Positions 34,882 through 45,989 of a DNA stretch of 64,000 nt are shown one piece after another; the stretch's first letter is position 1; each line of letters begins with the position of its first letter. This DNA is from Pyrus communis (Eukaryota; Streptophyta; Magnoliopsida; Rosales; Rosaceae): positions 16,820,088-16,884,087 of the forward strand of contig NC_084811.1 in NCBI RefSeq assembly GCF_963583255.1. The letters are read 5' to 3'. A program made the position numbers and the translations under genes. The notes under the pieces were generated by a model that ran no database searches, was not told the origin of the DNA, and was given only the letters and a program-made list of their open reading frames with translations.

Positions 34882-35916
34882 TTAAGCTATAAATTCGAGA
34901 AAATCCACAACTAGATAAACCTGTGCTTGTGCCACATTCTCCAAATAAGCCTTCAAACATTGCTCATTGACCTTAAAACGAGTGCCATTCTTGATGTTTT
35001 ATATCTTCACAACTCCATGGGGAAATACTTGAATCCCTTTGAAAGGTCCAACCCATCTAGACTTCAATTTACCTCGAAAAAGTCACAAACGTGGGTCATA
35101 CAAAATTACTTTAATACCTATTTGAAACTCTTTCCTAAGAATTGCTTTGTCATGGTAGAGCTCGGTTAGTTTTTTTGTAGATCTTAGCATTCTCATATGA
35201 TTTATTTTTGAGCTCTTCCAACTCATTAAGTTGGTGCTTCCTCACTGTACCAGCTTCTTTGAGATCAAAATTGAACTTCTTTATGGCCCAATATGCACAT
35301 TGCTCAAGCTCCATCGGCAATGACATGCTTTTCCAAACACAAGTCGATAAAAGCTTATTCCAATTAGGGTAATTGAGTTAAGCATCATTTAATGTCCAGA
35401 TTGTATTGTAGATCAAATGTGGGAATTTATTCACTCTTTGACCTAAAACAACACTAATAGCGTAGTCAGAGGCATCACACATTAATTCAAAAAGTAAAGA
35501 CCAATCTGGTGCCATAATAATAGGAGCAAAGGTTATTCATGTTTCATGGTATTAAACGCATTCATACAAGCTTTATCAAAGTCAAATACAATATCTTTAG
35601 CCAAAAGATTGCACAATGGATGAGTGATCTTGGAAAAATATCTAATGAAACGGCGATAAAAACCAGCATGTTTCTGACTCCCTTCGCTGAAGTAGGGGCT
35701 GCCATATTTGAGATGATGTCAATTTTTGCTTCGTCAACTTCAATTCCTTTGCTGGATATTACATGGCCCAAGACAACACCTTGTTTCACCATAAATTGAC
35801 GTTTTTCCCAATTGAGAATCAAATTTGTTTCCTGACATCCTTGAAGAACTAGATAGAGGTTGTTAAGGCAATCATCGAAAGAATAACCAAAAACTGAAAA
35901 ACCATCCATAAATACC
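34882..35916 (-). pseudogene. pol: pol remnant of element Q (RT end, RNase H piece, integrase C-terminus)
   Basis: From right to left: the C-terminal part of RT (35909-35562) beginning at the catalytic loop, where the second Asp of the F-M-D-D motif is changed to Gly; an RNase H start (CDAS..VVLGQR, about 35500-35400) with frameshifts and a stop; a deletion joining RNase H to the integrase C-terminal half at about 35365-35380; then the KSRWVGPF module and the pol stop at 34882-34884. The integrase C-terminal part has at least two in-frame stops. The RT is cut by P at 35917. Clearly dead. Confidence 0.85.
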
Positions 35917-38252
35917 TGATAGGAGCATATTCATGCGACTTACTTAGCTTGTTTTCGTGCATTTATATTGTTAATTCATAGTTGTTTTTGGCGTTTAAGC
36001 CATTTTCGTGTGTTTTTAGGTTCATGTGGCTAAGGAAGCAAAAAGATGCATTTTGGAGCAAAATTGGACTTGGAAGGGATAACTTATACTTGGAGCAAAA
36101 GGAATGGACGAAATTGAAGAGTTGATGTCACAAGGATTCCTACTTGAAGTAGCCACACACCTTGCACATTTCAGCCACATGCACTTGTTCCTCCATCATT
36201 GCACCAACAACAACATTGCACATGCACTCCCTTTAATTAATTAACCCACATGCACCCTTTATTCTTTCATCATTCCAGCCACTCCACATCCCTCACCAAG
36301 AAATCATTCAACACATGCATCCATAATCATTTCTCCACACCAAAACCGTGCACATGCATTCCCCTTGTGCAATTCCATCATTCCACACCTCCATGGCAGC
36401 CACCAACCAACCTAGCTGTCATGTTTCCCCTTTAATCATTCAAACATTCACCCACATGCATTTCTAACCCACATGCACCCTAGATTCTAATCAGCCATTC
36501 ACATTTAATCATTCATTCCCATCAGATTTCTAGCATATTCACATGCATTCCATCCTTTAAAACATTGCACATGCACTCCACATGCATTCATCCTAGCTGT
36601 CATGTTTCCCCTTTCATCATTCCCTCACATTCTTTAAATCAGCCAACACATGCATCCACCTTTCTCCCATCAGATTTCCAACATTGCACATGCATTCCCT
36701 TTACAATTTCAGCCATCCTAGCTGTTTTGCACATGCATTCACTTAACCTAGCTGTCATGTTCCCTCTCCCATCCATTCATCTCCCTATAAAAACCATACA
36801 CACTTCACACAACATTCACACACATTCATACACACCTCAATTCATCCCACACTTCCATTTCAGAAATTCATCCATTGTACATACCACAAACACTTCCCCC
36901 TTTGTGCCGTGAGTCTCCCTACAAATCCAAACACCATCCTTCCATGTTCACCACTACCCAAACCATTCACACCATCAAACTATCCTTAGACCTTGTGCTA
37001 CAACGAAGAGGAAGAGAAGAGTGCCTAAACGTTCATACAATTCAAGTTTGAGTTGTTGGAATGTTTAGGTGTTTCTTTGATTTCAATGTTTAATTTCAAT
37101 ACTCTTTGTTTTGTACGAATGAGGAATGGAAGAGAAGAGGACCTAAACGTTCATACAATTCAAGTTTGAGTTGTTGGAATGTTTAGGTGTTTCTTTGATT
37201 CTCTTTGTTTTGTACCATGAGGAACTAAATCCCCCTTGGTTAGGGGGTAATTCGAAATATATGTTTATGCTTGCATTTTGATTTGATTACTTCTAATTGC
37301 GTTTCATAACTTGTGGATTCAATTTGTTTAACTGTTTGATTGATAACTTATTTATGTATGTTTATTGAGAGTGCACGCTTAATTTTCATGCATGAATATG
37401 ACGCTAGAATATAAGTGAGTTTCACCTAATAGTTACGAACTTATATTCACAAGTAGTGGAGGTTGCTTATAAACAATCGCGTTAAACGAATTCTTGGCAT
37501 AAGTTTCATGCAATCATAGTAACGAATGCCCCGTCAACACTTATAATTTTCATAAAGCGTAATGATTCTTGCTTGTATCTCTATTATGCAATCATGTAGG
37601 GGACTTGTGGGGAATGTTTTGGGTTGTCGTATGCAATCATCCAATTCAATAACGTTAGGAAGATTTGAAGGTTAATTAGTGCATCACAGTTAACTTGGGG
37701 TGTTGAGAATTAATGATTTGTTGAAATGCAATTGGAAATCGTTTATTATGCAAGTATAACATGTATGGAGATGAAACCCTTAGCCATTCTATCATCCATT
37801 CATTCCATTCCATCAAATTCGTTTTACAATCTGTTTAGTTAACTTGTTTTGTTATTTCAATTTTCGTATAAATCTAAATCCCCCTTTACTTTATTGTCCA
37901 ATTTAGTTAGAAAGTGTCTTAGTTTATGCTTCTAAGTGTTTTGATTATATTTGTTACATAAATTCGTCCAAATTCACCAAAGTGCTCAAAACTGCCCAGA
38001 AAGTGATTTTAAGGCAGTTTTGAGTGTTTTGGGTGATGTTTGAGTCTTTTCGTTTGTTTTAGTGTTTTAAAGTTTAGTTTTGCATTCTTTGAGTCTAGTA
38101 TAGTGTTTCATGTTGTTATTTTACGTTTTTGAGTCAAATCCAAGTGGTTAACAATCCCTCCTAATCCCCGGTCTAGAACGATCCCTACTTATACATATAC
38201 TACAATTTGACGAAAAGAGGGTTTAATTTGTGTGCGTAAATTTCTCGCATCA
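35917..38252 (+). mobile_element. 5' LTR of element P, 2336 bp
   Basis: TGATAGGAGCATATTC to TTTCTCGCATCA. The preceding ATACC (35912-35916) is the likely target duplication in the RT of Q. It is followed by five bases and the PBS. The C/A-rich section (36180-36900) and doubled GTTCATACAATTCAAG block (37030, 37150) are family features. Confidence 0.9.
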
Positions 38253-38257
38253 AATTT

Positions 38258-38275
38258 TGGCGCCGTTGCCGGGGA
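38258..38275 (+). promoter_or_regulatory. Primer-binding site of P, tRNA-Asp type
   Basis: TGGCGCCGTTGCCGGGGA, 18 bases, is complementary to the 3' end of plant tRNA-Asp(GTC) including CCA, as I recall that tRNA. It starts five bases after the LTR end, which is normal spacing. Confidence 0.88.
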
Positions 38276-38371
38276 TTAGAAAATTTGCTAATCCCTTGGA
38301 TTGTTTTATTTTTGTTTGTTTTTATTCCAGATTCTTAATCTTGTTTTGTTTCTTGTTTTAGGTACTAGTTT

Positions 38372-38416
38372 ATGACTCGGAGTTCTCATCCGATTCGTGA
38401 AGATATCCTGGAGTGA
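38372..38416 (+). pseudogene. gag: Residual gag start in element P (14 codons)
   Basis: ATG in the same context as the gag start of O (43774), encoding MTRSSHPIREDILE and then TGA. About 17 bases later the sequence is already the post-pol block. It marks the left side of a deletion that removed gag, protease, RT and integrase. Confidence 0.75.
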
Positions 38417-38482
38417 TTGGGTTCTTCGTCCAGCTGCAAGACGTAAAAGAAAGCGCTACTTGGGAGGCAACCCAATGCACTG

Positions 38483-38516
<34 letters not shown>
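38483..38516 (+). repeat. Poly(A) tract, 34 bases
   Basis: An A run between the post-pol block and the antisense ORF of P. The same site in M1 is a T/A run at about 52329-52369. In element A this site lacks a long run. Confidence 0.85.
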
Positions 38517-38520
<4 letters not shown>

Positions 38521-38590
38521 CATATATTAAATAAAATACTAAACATGGAGAAAGATGGTGCTTCACAAAGGTTGTTTACGTGAAGCCCCA

Positions 38591-39232
38591 CTACGAGGCG
38601 TTGAAGCGGGGCATTGAAGCAGAAGGCATTGAAGCGGAAAGCATTGAAGCGGAAGGCATCGGAGCGGGAGGCATCGGAGCTAGAGCATTCCAGGCCTCAA
38701 TACTTGGCCAAACGCTGGATGATCCAGGAAAAAGGTGCCTCTGGAGGAAAGACGAAAACCTTTGACGGTCACTTTGAATCCGACCTTCAAACTCTTGCAA
38801 CTCATCAAGCTTCCTCTTCATGCCCGTCGAATAGTTGTTTGCAAGCACGTGCAAACTTCTATTCTCGTACTTAAGCTGCTGGATCTCCTGCTTGAGACTT
38901 TCCACCTCTGCAATCAATGATTCCACCTGACGGGAGCGGGCAAGCAGGCGTTGGCCCATGTTGGACACAGAACTCGCACACTGAACACTAAGTGCGAGGG
39001 ACTCTTGAACGGCCAACTCATCGGACCGTCCTCACAGCAGCCTACTATCTTTTGGAGCGAGGAGTTTCCTAGCTACTATTGTAGCTGTTGTGGCGTCCTG
39101 CATCACGGAGTTTTCACCTGTAAGAGGACCGTTAGAAGATAAGAAAGAAGGGCACCATACGTTACCTTGACGCGGCGCGCTCGTATCACTGCTGAGACTC
39201 AATTCTAAGCTAAGGTTCGATGAGTTTGCCAT
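38591..39232 (-). pseudogene. Antisense coiled-coil ORF of element P, broken
   Basis: Homolog of 4956-5639 and 51608-52294. The start is at 39232 (MANSSNLSLEL). An in-frame TGA at 39032-39034 falls where the other copies encode a residue in the LLxGRSDE region. Downstream the frame is open through the coiled coil, but a shift in the repeat tail gives an early stop at 38591. The long upstream reading to 39301 is leader sequence. Confidence 0.8.
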
Positions 39233-39786
39233 TTTTTCAGAAGTGTTCAAAGAGATGGGGTGGATGAAGTTAATTCTCAAAGGGCCGGAGTCGATTTTCA
39301 AGAATGGTAAATCTTCAGATTGTGTTTGTTGTGGTGATCGATAGCTCTATAAAAAGCCAAGGCGACGCGTCCACCGATTCAAAAAGCCGGAATTTCCGGC
39401 GTAATTTAGGCGACGCGTTCTCGGCTTTTCAGAAGACGCGTTCAACTTTGTCAAAAGATTTCTTCTTTTCAGACAACACGTGGAGGCCATCATCGCAACT
39501 ACACATCTTTAGCCGACAAGCACAAAGTTCGGCGACGCTTTCTCTGCTTTTCAGAAAACGCGTGCAGCTTTGTCAAAAGGAGCCGTATCCGCACTACTAC
39601 GTGTCGTTCAGAAAGCGAAGGGGCGTCGTTCAGAAATCGAAGGGGCGCCTGCTCAGAAATCGAAGAGGCGTCGTTCTGATATCGAAGAGACGTTTGTCGA
39701 CAAGGGTAAAAGAACAATACCACCACTTGATATTATCTCTATATATGTCGACCTTCGTCTTTTATGGCAAGGCAAACCGGAAGAAA
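39233..39786. promoter_or_regulatory. Divergent regulatory-looking block of element P
   Basis: Homolog of 5640-6124, slightly longer: it retains the segment around CCACCGATTCAAAAAGCC near 39372 that A lacks. G-box CACGTG at 39477-39482, ~22-bp tandem repeats at about 39604-39690, TATATAT at 39740-39746. Promoter activity is inferred. Confidence 0.45.
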
Positions 39787-40128
39787 ATGCCCAACTCTCC
39801 CTCACCTCTGAGGGCGCACTCCCAGCAAAGCCTTTCGAACTACTCAATTTTTTCTTCTTCCCCAAAGATGATACCAGATGCCTGGAGTACAGATGACCCA
39901 GGAGGAAACAACACAACAAATACATGTGCTGATTCATTCACCGCTTCTTCAAAAGCAAAGGTATCTCATATCATCAAGGTCAAAAGCAAAAGTATCTCAT
40001 ATCATGCTCTTTCCCTGTCTTTTTCTTTGTCCTTGTTCTTAGTCGCATGGCAAAGTGAAAGAAGCAATCAGCCGGCACTTGGAGTCAGTCTTCCGAGTTG
40101 GAACCAACTGCCTGGAATCTATTCCTGA
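39787..40128 (+). other. Sense ORF of the module in P, doubtful coding
   Basis: 113 codons beginning MPNSPSPLRAHSQQ. The frame is open back to 39304 across the whole block (274 codons). The C-terminal half is in a different frame from the A, M1 and M3 copies because of an indel. A hydrophobic patch LSLSFSLSLFL is visible. Coding status is doubtful. Confidence 0.2.
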
Positions 40129-40969
40129 TTGCTTACCTAGCGTTGCTCTCGAGTAGTCATCTTCAACGGTTGATACACTTCCAGAGAAGGGACCACTTCT
40201 GCAAAGGGGAGCAAGTAAGGCAAGTGAAAATGATACATTGAAGCATGTGGAGACAAACATAGGCTGAGTTATCCTCCAACCCTTTTCAATACGAATTGGA
40301 AAGATTGAACAAAGAAACAGACCAAAGGGGTAAGCTCAGACCTTCGGGGAAGACCAAAAGAATCCTGCTGCCCAGTTCAAGAGTAGCACAAAGGAAAATC
40401 AATGATGGGCGGAAACCAGTTCAAGAGTAAGCCTGTGGAATCATAAAGATCAAAGCCTCAATGCAATCACCAAGGAGAAGAGGGAATTTACACTCCATAA
40501 CCAGATTTGCGTCCCTAAACTCTTCTCTTTGTTAATTACATTATGCCATGTTTAGTATGTTTAGTTGCTTTTTGTGTGTTTACTTATGTTTTGTGTGAAT
40601 CTATGCTTAAAACATTGAGGACAATGTTTGATTTAAGTGTGGGGGGGGTAACTAAGTATATTTGATGCAAATTCGTAGGGTTTTATCCACCATAACTTCT
40701 AATGTTGTTCCTAGCTATTTTAAGGTGTTTTTAAGTTGTTTTAGAGTGTTTTAGTATGTTTTGTTTTTATAACTCCGAAAATCACATAAAAATTTGAAAA
40801 ACTTGTTTTAAAAAGCCTAAAAAGAGTGTTTTGAGTTGTTTTTGTGTGTTTGTGTCTTAGGGTACCTTCCAATAAAATGACAAGGATTTGGTTTGTAATT
40901 GCATGACTGTTAAAGAGAGTTATAAACATGGATAAAAGTTTGATTTACTCTTGGTATATGCTTGGTTAT
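40129..40969 (+). other. 3' non-coding region of element P (incomplete)
   Basis: Colinear with 6400-7240 of element A, including the G-run (40641-40648) and the block near 40860-40960. It stops before the second PPT-like motif. No ORF. Confidence 0.55.
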
Positions 40970-41103
40970 GGTTATAATGTATGACTTCGGGGGCTGAAAT
41001 CGGTCCCTGGCAATGTATGACTTCGGGGTTATGGTTATAATGAAAGTAAATAGGGTTTGACGAAGGGGGCTGAAATCGGTCCCTGGCAATGGCGCCATAA
41101 TTT
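40970..41103. other. Scrambled junction between P and the leader of Q
   Basis: A GGGGGCTGAAATCGGTCCCTGG block occurs twice (about 40988-41010 and 41066-41087), and TATGACTTCGGGG also twice. Short pieces of P (GGTTATGGTTATAATG) alternate with Q leader. The right end is the Q PBS (complement 41081-41097: CCCTGGCAATGGCGCCA) six bases before the Q LTR. This looks like microhomology-mediated repair or template switching. Confidence 0.6.
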
Positions 41104-41257
41104 TGTTGTGTTCCTTCTGAGTACAATATATGGTCAGTATAATGACACAAGTAAGGATGTCAAACCACAGAGATTGATTAGACCTTTATAAATTACTAGC
41201 CTTGAAAGAACCTTAACTAAATAATGAAAATAACAAATTGAATGTAAGTTTTGTGCT
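41104..41257 (-). mobile_element. Start fragment of the 5' LTR of element Q
   Basis: TGTTGTGTTCCTTC.. is colinear with 31842-31995 of the Q 3' LTR and is interrupted at 41258 by another LTR. PBS complement precedes it, which identifies it as the 5' LTR on the minus strand. Confidence 0.75.
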
Positions 41258-41580
41258 TGATGTGAGATAAAATAGCATACAAACTTAAACCCTTTTTATG
41301 TAGTTCTAGTATGAATAAGTAGGGATCGTTATAGGCCGGAGATTAGAAGGGATGCTAACCTCTCAATTTTAAACTCTAAACACTAAACTAGACTCTAATG
41401 ACTAAAAGCAAACTAGAATGACTCAAAATAGCACAAAACAAGCAAATTGACTCAAAACATAAACTAAGGGTTATTTTGGACGAATTCTAACTTAACTGTG
41501 ACTCAAAACACTAAAGGAAACAAATTAAAATAGGTTCTAGCTAAGTAAACACAAAATATTAAAAGGGAAGTTGGTTTTGA
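41258..41580 (-). mobile_element. Start fragment of an Athila-like LTR, interrupted by element O
   Basis: TGATGTGAGATAAAATAGC begins the 3' end of a minus-strand family LTR (GTAGGGATCGTTATAGGCCGG follows). It is inserted in the Q LTR and cut at 41581 by the LTR of O. The continuation is off-window to the right. Confidence 0.6.
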
Positions 41581-43565
41581 TGATAGGAGCATATTTATGC
41601 TACTTAGTTATGTTATTTTCTTACATTTAGTGAGCTAATTACTACTTATTATAGTGTTTTAAACTATTTTCGTTTGTTTGTAGGTCCTAATGACAAAGTT
41701 GGCAAGAAAAGGCAATTTTAAGCCTTTTAGAGCAGTTTTGGGCTTATTATGGATAGCTTGTATATGGAGCAAGGTGGATGGACGAATTTGGAGTCAAAAG
41801 AGGTTAGAAACATGCCACAAATCAGAAAAGGAAACTACAAGACAAAGAAGATAAGGAAAGAGCAAGAAATATGGAAACTTATCCTTACAACTTTATCTTA
41901 TCCAAACCTTATCCTATCTTATCCTAACCTAATCTTGTTCCACCTTAATCCTAGCTGCAAGTGGACCTGAAAACCTAATTTCTAGAAGCCTTATCTGACC
42001 TAAAAGGGTGCCACACCTTTTCCCCTTTTTATGCCTTCTAGAACACCCAAAATCAGCCACAAAACACTTAGTTTCTAGAAGGCCCAATTTTGGACGAATT
42101 TCCTAAACCTTTTTCTGATTGGATTCTTATTTTATTTGGCCCTTTTCCTCTTGGATTTGGATTGTATAAGTCCATATCTGAAATTAATTGGGCTAGGACT
42201 TAATTTCCAAACCCTTGCCGCAACCTAGGGGCCCTAATCAATTATTTCTGCTAGGTTTAACCCTAATTTTTGATTGCTAGGGTTTTGGCCGAGCAATATA
42301 TATAGGAACCTTAAGTTGCCGCACCCCCTACACACCCTAGGCAGCCATTCATCATTCATTCATTCATTCATTCCCACACACACCATCCATTCAGAAAACA
42401 TAACCTTGTGCCGCAAACCCTAGGGAGAAGAAGGAGTGCCGTGGCTTCCATAGGAGAAAGAGGCCCTTGTGCCGCAAGAATCTGCATCCATTGGAGACTC
42501 TGGGTGTTCTTTCTTCCCTCGTTTCGTTTCCATGTTTATTTTAATTTTGTTTTCAATTGTTATGAACATGTGTAACTAAGTTTTTCTTAGTTAGAGGTGA
42601 ATTCAAAGCCATGGACATATGTTTTATATGAATTGATTTCCTCCTGATTTTGTTTCTTGAATTGTGAATGTGATTTACTTAATTGATTTATTGAGAACTT
42701 GTTCTTGTGTGTTGATTAAGGATGCATACTTAGTTTTCATGCATGAATTTGATGCTAGGATATGAAGGAATTTCACCTAATCGTTATGAACTTATATTCA
42801 CAAGTAGTGAAAATCACTAGTCATGATTGTATTAAGTAAATTCTAAGCAAGAGTATCATGCAATTCATAGTTATGAATGCCTAGTCAATGTTTATGGTTT
42901 TGAAAAAGCTTAATGATCTTTGATTTTATCTCTATTATGGTGTTCATGTAGGGAATTTGATAAGAATAATTTGATTGTCGATGCGTATTCCATCAATTCA
43001 ATGAAACTAGGAAAATCTGAAAGTTAATTTGTGCTTTTCACAATTAATTTAGGGCATTGTCATTCATGGTTTAAAGGGATAAAATCTGGAAATCAATTTG
43101 TGTTACATATGTGCATGTGTGGAGAAGGACCCTCTAACTAGCCTTTTTCCCATTCAATTCACCTAATTTAGTGCCTAATCTGTTTAGTTTACAATCTGTC
43201 CAATTTAATTAATTTCGTCCAAATCAATTCCCCCTTTTATTAAGTGTGTTAGATTAGTTAGAAAAGTGTTTGAATCTGTTCAAATTGGTGTTTTGAGTCT
43301 AAGTTAGTTAAATTTCGTCCAAATCACCCTTTAGAGTCTAGTTTGAGTCTATTTGATTGTTTTGTGTTGTTTTGAGTATTTTTAATTTTCTTTGAGTCAT
43401 ATAGGTTTAGTTAAGTGTTTTTAAGTGTAGTTTTGTGTTTTTAAGTCAGTTTAGAGTAGATTGGCATCCCTAGTTAATGCCCCGTTAGAACGATCCCTAC
43501 TTGCATGTATACTACAATTGTCACAAATAGAGTTTAATTTGTGTGTCAAGTTAATTTTCACATCA
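41581..43565 (+). mobile_element. 5' LTR of element O, 1985 bp
   Basis: TGATAGGAGCATATTTATGC to TTTTCACATCA. The U3 differs from the A/P type (CTTATCC-rich section about 41880-41940, CATTCATT repeats near 42350) and resembles the subtype at 12874-15677. Preceding TTTGA (41576-41580) is the candidate target duplication. Confidence 0.85.
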
Positions 43566-43570
43566 AATTT

Positions 43571-43587
43571 TGGTGCGTTGCCAGGGA
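43571..43587 (+). promoter_or_regulatory. Degenerate primer-binding site of O
   Basis: TGGTGCGTTGCCAGGGA compares with the tRNA-Asp type site of P with two substitutions and one missing base. It lies five bases after the LTR end. Priming ability is doubtful. Confidence 0.7.
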
Positions 43588-43773
43588 TTAGCAAACTTGC
43601 TAATCCCTTGTGTTTGTGTCGTGTCAAGGTGTGTCTTAAGGTCAAGAGTGTCATGTGTTTTTTGTTCTTTCTTTTAGTGTTTAGCGTTCCTTATTTCTTA
43701 ATTTTTGTGTGTTTGTCGTGCCCTCTAAGAGAGTTGCTGAATTCTTTTGTTTCATTGTTCTAGGTACAACTAT

Positions 43774-44014
43774 ATGACTCGTAGTTCTCATCCCGTTCGT
43801 AAGAATATCTTGGAGTTTGACGACGATTTTGAACGAACTTTTAGAAGAAAAAGGAAGCAACTAGAACCTAATCTACCTAGTTTAAGTTCAGAGGCCGAAT
43901 CTGAAGAAGAAGAAGTGGAAGAAGAAGAACAAGCCATGGCTGCGGATAATCGAACAATCAAGGAGCTTTCTGCCTCGGGGTTGGACAATGCCGTGCCTAT
44001 TTGCATTCAATACC
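43774..44014 (+). pseudogene. gag: gag N-terminus of element O, truncated by M2
   Basis: 80 codons from ATG at 43774: MTRSSHPVRKNILEF, a basic patch FRRKRKQ, an acidic stretch (SEEEEVEEEEQ-like), then MAADNRTIKELSA and LCIQY-like ICIQY, the start of the Athila-type gag core. The frame is cut at 44014 by an LTR start. The same first codons survive in P. The reading continues artificially into the LTR to 44118. Confidence 0.8.
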
Positions 44015-45989
44015 TGATGCGAGAATTTTACGCACACAAATTAAACCCTCTTTTTGACAATTGTAGTAAGTATGTAAGTAGGGATCGTTCTGGACCGGGG
44101 ATTAGGAGGGATTGTTAATCACTTGGATTTGACTCAAAAACATAAAAACAAAGTTAAAAACGTTCACAAAGTCTCAAAGGACTCAAAACAAGTTCAAAAG
44201 ACTCAAAATTGCCTAAAAACACTAACTAGGCAGTTTCTGACCTTAAACCCAATGTTGGACGAATTTAAGATTATGGCTTGATTCAAACGTAAAATAACAA
44301 TATAAAACACTATACTAGACTCAAAGAATGCAAAACTAAACTTTAAAACACTAAAACAAACCAAAAGACTCAAAACAACACAAACACACTCAAATCTGCC
44401 TAAAAACCACTTTCTAGGCAGATTTGAGCACAAACACAAATTTGGACGAATTTGTGTAACAAAATGACTCAAAACTCCTATAAACACAAACTAAGACACT
44501 TTCTAACTAAATTAGACAATAAAGTAAAGGGGGATTTTAATTTGACGAAAATTGAAATAACGAAACAAGTTTAATAAACTAGACAGAATGTAAATATGAA
44601 TGCGATGAAAATGAATGGATGAATGCTAGCTAGAAGGTTCTTCTCCACACATGTTACACTTGCATAATAAAATGATTTCCAATTGCATTTCAATAAACCA
44701 TGAATTCTCAACACCCCAAGTTAACCGTGATGCACTAATTAACCTTCAAATCTTCCTAACGTTATTGAATTGGATGGGTTAGCGCATACAACAATTCAAA
44801 ACATTCCCCACAAGTCCCCTACATGATTGCATAATAGAGATACAAGCAAGAATCATTACGCTCTATGAAAATTATAAGTGTTGACGAGGCATTCGTTACT
44901 ATGGAATACGCATGAAACTTATGCCAAGAATTCGTTTAACGCGATTGTTTATAAGCAACCTCCACTACTTGTGAATATAAGTTCGTAACTATTAGGTGAA
45001 ACTCACTTATATTCTAGCGTCATATTCATGCATGAAAATTAAGCGTGCACTCTCAATAAACATACATAAATAAGTTATCAATCAAACGGTTAAACAAATT
45101 GAATCACAACTTATGAAACGCAATTAGAAGTAATCAAATCAAAATGCAAGCATAAACATAGCAAGCATAAACATATATTTCGAATCACCTCATAACTTTG
45201 AAATCAAAGAAACACCTAAACATTCCAACAACTCAAACTTGAATTGTATGAACATTTAGGCACTCTTCTCTTCCATTCCTCATACGTACAAAACAAAGAG
45301 TATTGAAATTAACATTGAAATCAAAGAAACACCTAAACATTCCAACAACTCAAACTTGAATTGTATGAACGTTTAGGCACTCTTCTCTTCCTCTTCGTTG
45401 TAGCACAAGGTCTAAGGATAGTTTGATGGTGTGAATGGTTTGGGGAGTGGTGAAAATGGAAGGATGGTGTTTGGATTGTAAGGGAAACTCACGGCACAAA
45501 GGGGGAAGTGTTGGTGGTATGTACAATGGAATGGAAGTGTTTATGGAATGGATGAATTTCTGGCACAAAGGCCTTATTTCTGTGGTGAATGGATCCTCCC
45601 CTTTGTGGCTGCAATGAAGGTTTATTTATAGGTGAAATGGGGGGAACATGACAGCTAGGAACTTGGTGGAAATCTGGAATGGTGATGGGAGATGCATGTG
45701 GCTGATTTATGCATGTGATTAAAGGGTGGAAATGCATGTGCAATGTTGGAAATCTGATGGGAGAAAGGTGGATGCATGTGTTGGCTGATTTAAAGAATGT
45801 GAGGGAATGATGAAAGGGGAAACATGAAAGCTAGGATGAATGCATGTGAATATGCTAGAAATCTGATGGGAATGAATGATTAAATGTGAATGGCTGATTA
45901 GAATCTAGGGTGCATGTGGGTTAGAAATGCATGTGGGTGAATGTTTGAATGATTAAAGGGGAAACATGACAGCTAGGTTGGTTGGTGGC
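44015..45989 (-). mobile_element. Left part of the M2 3' LTR
   Basis: It begins TGATGCGAGAATTTTACGC and breaks at GTGGC (45985-45989), the target duplication of M1. It continues at 56122. The proximal part has a doubled region: a TTAAAAACGTTCACAAAG version (about 44150-44290) and a second AAAATAACAATATAAAAC version (about 44290 on). It also has a doubled GAACRTTTAGGCACTC block (45240, 45365). Confidence 0.85.

Larger units (their letters stand above)
35917..40985 (+). mobile_element. Element P: pol-less derivative, 5' LTR to broken 3' region
   Basis: 5' LTR (35917-38252), perfect tRNA-Asp PBS (38258-38275), a 14-codon gag start (38372-38416) fused directly to the post-pol block (from about 38430), A run, broken antisense ORF (38591-39232), the divergent block, and part of the 3' region with G-run 40641-40648. 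All gag-pol body is gone. No 3' LTR is present: the sequence breaks up near 40985 in a rearrangement with Q leader sequence. Confidence 0.82.
31842..41257 (-). mobile_element. Element Q: decayed Athila/Tat-like retrotransposon hosting element P
   Basis: Read on the minus strand: 5' LTR start fragment (41104-41257), PBS (complement 41081-41097), a scrambled leader, then P inserted in RT, pol remnants (34882-35916), a 3' region and the 3' LTR (31842-33151). Gag, protease and most of RT are missing, lost together with the 3' end of P near 40985. Its PPT (complement 33156-33165) and post-pol block resemble those of element A, so Q is a related but distinct family. Confidence 0.75.
41581..44014 (+). 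mobile_element. Element O: LTR, PBS and gag N-terminus, interrupted by M2
   Basis: 5' LTR (41581-43565), degenerate PBS (43571-43587), leader and gag start (43774-44014). At 44015 the minus-strand element M2 begins inside gag. The rest of O should lie beyond M2, off-window. Confidence 0.82.

Noticed and set aside
35912..44014. The same five bases ATACC precede both P (35912-35916) and M2 (44010-44014), as if they were one element's target duplication
   Set aside because: P is plus strand inside Q's RT and M2 is minus strand inside O's gag; in both places the bases belong to the host coding sequence. Coincidence is simpler.
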